Part shown: positions 13,106 to 16,011 of the stretch, piece by piece
Layout: each line of letters opens with the position of its first letter
How positions within the stretch are numbered: the stretch's first letter is position 1
Assembly: GCA_050944255.1 (NCBI GenBank)
Contig: JBMNQS010000053.1
Coordinates: 1-16,011 of the forward strand
Length of the DNA: 16,011 nucleotides
Reading direction: 5' to 3'
Source: JBMNQS01 sp050944255
GTDB taxonomy: Bacteria > Bacillota > Clostridia > Christensenellales > Maliibacteriaceae
Translations under genes and position numbers: made by a program
Notes under the pieces: generated by a model
The model's input: the letters and a program-made list of their open reading frames with translations, nothing else
The model's database searches: none
Told to the model about the DNA's origin: nothing

Positions 13106-13805
13106 ATCGATGAAGGCGCTGATTACGGGAGGAAGCCAGGGGATCGGGCTTGCCGTTGCCAGGCGGCTGCATCAATCGGGATATGAGCTGTTCCTGACCG
13201 CCCGGGATGCCGCGAGGCTTGCCGGCGCCGCCCAGGGCTTTGATGCGGGCGTCACGGGATTCGCGTGCGATCTGGGAAGGCCCGAGGAGATTGAAGCATT
13301 GATCGCCGAAACGCGGAAGCGACGTTTTTTCCCCGATGTGCTGATCCTCAATGCGGCCATATTCGGAAAATCGCCCCGCTCGGTGCTGGAGCCGCCGGCG
13401 CAAGAGCTGGAGCAATTGCTGCGGGTCAACCTGCTGGCCAATTACCGCCTGGTACAGGGCTTCATCGACTCGCTTAAGGCCAGCGCGCATCCGCGCATCG
13501 TATTGATCGGCTCCACAGCCGGCACCCGCGTGGACGACGGCTCGCTCTACGGCATATCCAAATGGGCGCTGAGGTCCTACGCTTATTTTCTCAGAAGCGA
13601 GCTTAAGGATATGGGCATAGGCGTTACGCTGCTGAATCCCGGAGGCACGTTTACGCAAAAACGCGTGCTCAGTGAAAGCATCCCGGAAGGCCGGCTGCTG
13701 GAGACAGAGGATATTGCCGGGGCGGTTTCGGCGATACTGAGCCTGAGCCCGCAGGCCGTGGTGGAGGAGATCAACATCCGTCCCATGCTGGGGGATACCT
13801 ATTGA
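13098..13805 (+). CDS. Short-chain dehydrogenase/reductase (SDR)
   Basis: This 235-residue classical SDR is a cytoplasmic NAD(P)-dependent oxidoreductase of unknown substrate. The Rossmann motif TGGSQGIG lies at residues 10-17, Asp58 contacts the adenine ring, and NAAIFG (85-90) replaces the usual NNAG-type turn. The catalytic tetrad is Asn111, Ser139 (IGST), Tyr151 and Lys155 (YGISK). The NPGGTFT segment (180-186) closes the cofactor site. An in-frame ATG at 13080 lies within the nitroreductase gene and would add residues before the first strand. The ATG at 13098 gives an 8-nt overlap with the nitroreductase stop; 13110 is another option. No good ribosome site precedes any of them, so coupling to upstream translation is likely. 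It is the last gene of the operon. Confidence 0.92.
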   Translation: MSESMKALITGGSQGIGLAVARRLHQSGYELFLTARDAARLAGAAQGFDAGVTGFACDLGRPEEIEALIAETRKRRFFPDVLILNAAIFGKSPRSVLEPPAQELEQLLRVNLLANYRLVQGFIDSLKASAHPRIVLIGSTAGTRVDDGSLYGISKWALRSYAYFLRSELKDMGIGVTLLNPGGTFTQKRVLSESIPEGRLLETEDIAGAVSAILSLSPQAVVEEINIRPMLGDTY

Positions 13806-13874
13806 TTGGGCAGGCGCCAGCATTTGTTTTCAGAGCCGGCCCGCGGCCGATTGCGTTGCCGCTGGTCTGGAGCT

Positions 13875-13921
13875 GTTCAAATAAGGGCGCGGGCCTTATA
13901 TAAGCCGCGCCCGGCTTGAAC
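13875..13921. other. Long imperfect hairpin in the 3' region after the SDR gene
   Basis: GTTCAA (13875-13880) pairs with TTGAAC (13916-13921), GGGCGCGG (13885-13892) with CCGCGCCC (13905-13912), and CTTAT with ATAAG at the tip. No T-run follows. It may protect the operon mRNA end or be a repeat-type element. Confidence 0.5.
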
Positions 13922-13927
13922 TGACGG

Positions 13928-13988
13928 GGATCCGGCTCCCTCCAGTAAAAACAAGATATATTCGTTTACAAAAATATAGACCGGATCC
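13928..13988. repeat. 8-bp inverted repeat flanking an AT-rich stretch
   Basis: GGATCCGG (13928-13935) and CCGGATCC (13981-13988) are exact reverse complements separated by 45 nt of mainly AT-rich sequence. It lies between the GC-rich hairpin and the bidirectional terminator; its purpose is unclear. Confidence 0.4.
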
Positions 13989-13993
13989 ACACA

Positions 13994-14023
13994 AAAAAGA
14001 ACCGCCGTACGGCGGTTCTTTTT
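13994..14023. terminator. Bidirectional rho-independent terminator
   Basis: A perfect 30-bp palindrome centred on GTAC has a GAACCGCCG-type stem flanked by A-runs and T-runs on both sides. It ends transcription of the plus-strand operon and, 14 nt after its stop codon, of the minus-strand isomerase gene. Confidence 0.93.
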
Positions 14024-14036
14024 ATGATTTTTAATT

Positions 14037-15458
14037 TTAGCGGCCAAACCAGAAGTATTTGAGTTCCTTCTCGTCGCGGTCGGCCAGATCGGGCTTGATG
14101 CCCAGGTAGCGGCAGGCTTCGGCCAGTACGGGCACGTGCTTTCCGAATGTGCAGGAGCTGTGATGGATGTACGGTCCCGTGACGATCTTGTGCTCCCAGG
14201 CTACCCAGTCGTCCACCTCGAACCAGGAATAGGTGCCGCCGGTCTTGGGTCCGGAGACGCCCTTTCCTTCGCCCATCAGCATGCTGTATTCGCCGTGGTC
14301 TCCGTCGAAGCGGCAAAGGGTGATGTCGTCGTGGCTGACCTCGAAATGGCTGCGGCCCTGATTGTATATGATGCGGTCGCCTCCGGCCACAGAGGGCGGG
14401 AAGTTGCCGCAGTGCCACAGCAGTTCCGCGTTGTCGTTGTAGGGATGGCGGATGGTCAGGTCGGCGAAGAAAACGCCGCTGTTGTACAGGGAGGCGCCCT
14501 GCAGCAGCCGTGTGCCGATCATGCCGTGGATGTCGGTTTCACATCCCACGGGGATGCCCGCGTCATGCAGGAATCCGTTGATGCCGCAGGCGGCTACGCC
14601 CATGGCGTCGTGGAAGGCAGCCCAGCAGGAGGTGGCCACCGCGTTGCAGCGGTATTCGGCGCTCAGGTCGAGCACGGCCAGATAGTAGGCGGCCAGGCGG
14701 GCCAGGTGGTCGTCGGTCAGATCGCGCGGCTCTTCCGTCTTGGTGATCATGCTGACGGCTTCGGCAATCCTGTCCGTGGCGTTTTCACGCAGGTTGTTGG
14801 CGGTGTTCATCAGATCGATCAGCGTAATGGGAAGCACCCGGATGCCGAAACGCTCCAGGATCTCGCCTTCGTTGATCATCACCGTCCAGAAAGGCTCGGG
14901 ACGGGGACCGATTTGCAGGATCTGGGTCTGCTTGAAATCCCGTACGGCGGCGCAAACGGCGGCAAAGGCCTTGTAGCCCCGCTCAAAAGTGGGATCTGAA
15001 ATGGTGGTGTTGGGCACGTAGGTGAACGTGACGTTGGAGCGGCGAAGGGCTTTGCCCGTGGCGAACAGGCCGCACTGGGTGTCGCGGGTACGGCCCACGC
15101 CGGTCTGCTGGCCGGCAATTTCCGGATCCTCGTCCCGGGGACCCCACAAGAGCACGGGCACGCCCAGTTTGCGCGCTACGCCGGCTACGGCCGCTTCACA
15201 GCCGAAATTGCAGTGGGGAACAAAAATGCCGTCCACTTTTTCCTTCTGGAATTTTTCCACTACGGCCAGCACATCGTCTTCGGTTTCCAGAATGTTTTTA
15301 GGCGTAACATCATCGATATCGACGATCTGGATCATGCCGTCCAGATCCCACTCGGCGATAGCCTTGCGAATCTCATCGCGCACTTCAAAGGTCTGGGGAT
15401 GGTTAAAGGGTACGCGCTTGGTTGGAGCAAATCCGATCTTCACTACTTTACGTTCCAT
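14037..15458 (-). CDS. L-fucose/L-arabinose isomerase-like protein
   Basis: This 473-residue protein belongs to the FucI/AraA superfamily of Mn2+-dependent aldose-ketose isomerases acting in the cytoplasm. The N-terminal half shows the Rossmann-like domains (VDGIFVPHCNFGCEAAVAGVARKLGVPVLLWGPRDE). The C-terminal half carries the probable metal and catalytic residues: Glu307 in GCETD, Asp333 in FFADL and His441 in GKHVPV, spaced much like Glu337, Asp361 and His528 of E. coli FucI, although the enzyme is shorter. AAGGAGAAAG precedes the ATG at 15458. It lies downstream of a sugar-binding protein gene but behind that gene's terminator, so it uses its own promoter. Many members of this divergent group are annotated only as fucose-isomerase-like, so the sugar is not certain. 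Confidence 0.87.
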   Translation of the reverse strand: MERKVVKIGFAPTKRVPFNHPQTFEVRDEIRKAIAEWDLDGMIQIVDIDDVTPKNILETEDDVLAVVEKFQKEKVDGIFVPHCNFGCEAAVAGVARKLGVPVLLWGPRDEDPEIAGQQTGVGRTRDTQCGLFATGKALRRSNVTFTYVPNTTISDPTFERGYKAFAAVCAAVRDFKQTQILQIGPRPEPFWTVMINEGEILERFGIRVLPITLIDLMNTANNLRENATDRIAEAVSMITKTEEPRDLTDDHLARLAAYYLAVLDLSAEYRCNAVATSCWAAFHDAMGVAACGINGFLHDAGIPVGCETDIHGMIGTRLLQGASLYNSGVFFADLTIRHPYNDNAELLWHCGNFPPSVAGGDRIIYNQGRSHFEVSHDDITLCRFDGDHGEYSMLMGEGKGVSGPKTGGTYSWFEVDDWVAWEHKIVTGPYIHHSSCTFGKHVPVLAEACRYLGIKPDLADRDEKELKYFWFGR

Positions 15459-15554
15459 ATCTTTCTCCTTTTTATTTAAATATCTGAAAGCCGGCTGGCT
15501 TGCAAAACGATACTATATCATAAAAAATAAACGAACTTTCAAACATACCCGCCT

Positions 15555-15564
15555 GCAAGCTTGC
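15555..15564. promoter_or_regulatory. Perfect palindrome GCAAGCTTGC in the isomerase leader
   Basis: The ten bases are self-complementary and lie downstream of the first isomerase promoter and upstream of a second possible -10 box. The related words GCTTGCAAAACG (from 15498) and an AAGCC/GGCTT dyad (15488-15501) lie nearer the gene. A LacI- or GntR-type sugar regulator could bind here; this is a guess from position. Confidence 0.3.
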
Positions 15565-15680
15565 GGCAGAACCTTTCTTTTCAGCGCACAACCTTCCAAC
15601 CAAAAAAAGAAAATGCGCCTCTGCCGGGACAGCCGTATACACTGTCATATGCAGGATTCCCGAATTTATATGTTATCTCT

Positions 15681-15710
15681 ATCATAAATCTGTATGGGTG
15701 ATTTTGTCAA
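15681..15710 (-). promoter_or_regulatory. Promoter of the isomerase gene
   Basis: On the minus strand TTGACA (15710-15705) is followed by 18 nt and TATGAT (15686-15681). The leader would be about 215 nt. A second, weaker candidate nearer the gene has TTGAAA (15542-15537) and an extended -10 TGATATAGT ending at 15512. The rest of the 15459-15757 interval holds only short palindromes. Confidence 0.6.
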
Positions 15711-15757
15711 GAGGACACGAAGAATCAGGAAGTATGGGGAAGGCGGAACAGGCTATG

Positions 15758-15789
15758 AAAAAAGGGAATGGATGCACTCCATTCCCTTT
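15758..15789 (-). terminator. Rho-independent terminator after the sugar-binding protein gene
   Basis: AAAGGGAATGGA and TCCATTCCCTTT form a 12-bp stem around a 5-nt loop. Read on the minus strand it ends in TTTTTT. It lies 16 nt after the stop codon of the partial gene. Confidence 0.92.
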
Positions 15790-15805
15790 AAGAAACCGTT
15801 CCTAA

Positions 15806-16011
15806 TTATTTCTGAGCAGAGGTGATCAGAGCGATGTAATCCTGAACTTCCTTGCTGTCAATAATGTCGGGAGTTACTTCCAGCAGGCCGGAGTCAATGA
15901 ACAGCTCGGGGATCTCTTCGCCCTTGATGGCTTTGACCGCAAGCATGACGCCCTCATAACCCATGACATAGGTGCGCTGCGCGCAGGAGCCCTGCATCCA
16001 GCCGTCACGGA
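15806..16011 (-). CDS. Sugar ABC transporter substrate-binding protein, RbsB-like (C-terminal end only)
   Basis: Only the last 68 codons are present; the gene continues beyond the window and no start codon is seen. The visible sequence, WMQGSCAQRTYVMGYEGVMLAVKAIKGEEIPE followed by a short C-terminal helix (DSKEVQDYIALI), matches the end of pentose/hexose receptors of the Peripla_BP_4 type, where an MGY-x-G helix precedes a G-x-x-IP turn. Such receptors feed sugars to an ABC importer. The terminator right after the stop makes this the last gene of its transcript. The isomerase downstream on the same strand suggests a shared sugar pathway, which is inference. Confidence 0.82.
   Translation of the reverse strand, partial: RDGWMQGSCAQRTYVMGYEGVMLAVKAIKGEEIPELFIDSGLLEVTPDIIDSKEVQDYIALITSAQK

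Noticed and set aside
1..16011. Mobile element, phage, CRISPR or RNA genes
   Set aside because: I found no transposase or integrase, no regularly spaced direct repeats and no tRNA- or rRNA-like sequence by eye.

Overview
The window looks like a chromosomal segment from an anaerobic, fairly GC-rich Firmicute, most likely a clostridial lineage. This is inferred from strong purine-rich Shine-Dalgarno sequences, near-consensus TTGACA/TATAAT promoters, lipoprotein substrate-binding proteins, and a flavodiiron protein, a flavodoxin and a cupin typical of strict anaerobes. I see no rRNA, tRNA, CRISPR array, transposase or phage gene.

Region 1 (1-1216, minus strand) is a metal-homeostasis operon. 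It holds a Fur/Zur-family repressor, a small cysteine-rich membrane protein whose ATG overlaps the repressor's stop, and the 5' part of a ZnuA-like zinc-binding lipoprotein cut by the window edge. A perfect 10-3-10 dyad resembling a Fur box sits at the predicted start of transcription.

Region 2 (1329-5265, plus strand) has a flavodoxin behind a strong promoter, a 34-bp palindrome and a leader able to form alternative hairpins. A terminator follows. Enolase then has its own consensus promoter and is followed, with no clear terminator, by a flavodiiron protein and a small cupin. The flavoproteins suggest O2/NO detoxification and low-potential electron transfer.

Region 3 (5380-7947, minus strand) is a large PEP/pyruvate-binding (PPDK N-terminal type) protein with a KaiC-like N-terminus that lacks a Walker A motif.

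Region 4 (8229-14023, plus strand) is the most unusual part. One tightly packed operon runs M20-type amidohydrolase/ATC-hydrolase chimera, ABC permease, ABC solute-binding lipoprotein, ABC ATPase, nitroreductase with a long N-terminal extension, and short-chain dehydrogenase. The first gene appears to join the N-terminal ~240 residues of an M20 amidohydrolase in frame to a nearly complete L-2-amino-thiazoline-4-carboxylate-hydrolase-like domain. Together the genes suggest import and hydrolytic/redox processing of a small heterocyclic or amide compound; the substrate is not identified.

Region 5 (13994-16011, minus strand) is a carbohydrate module. It has the C-terminal end of a sugar-binding protein with its own terminator, then an L-fucose/L-arabinose-isomerase-like enzyme with its own promoter. 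A perfect bidirectional terminator separates it from region 4.
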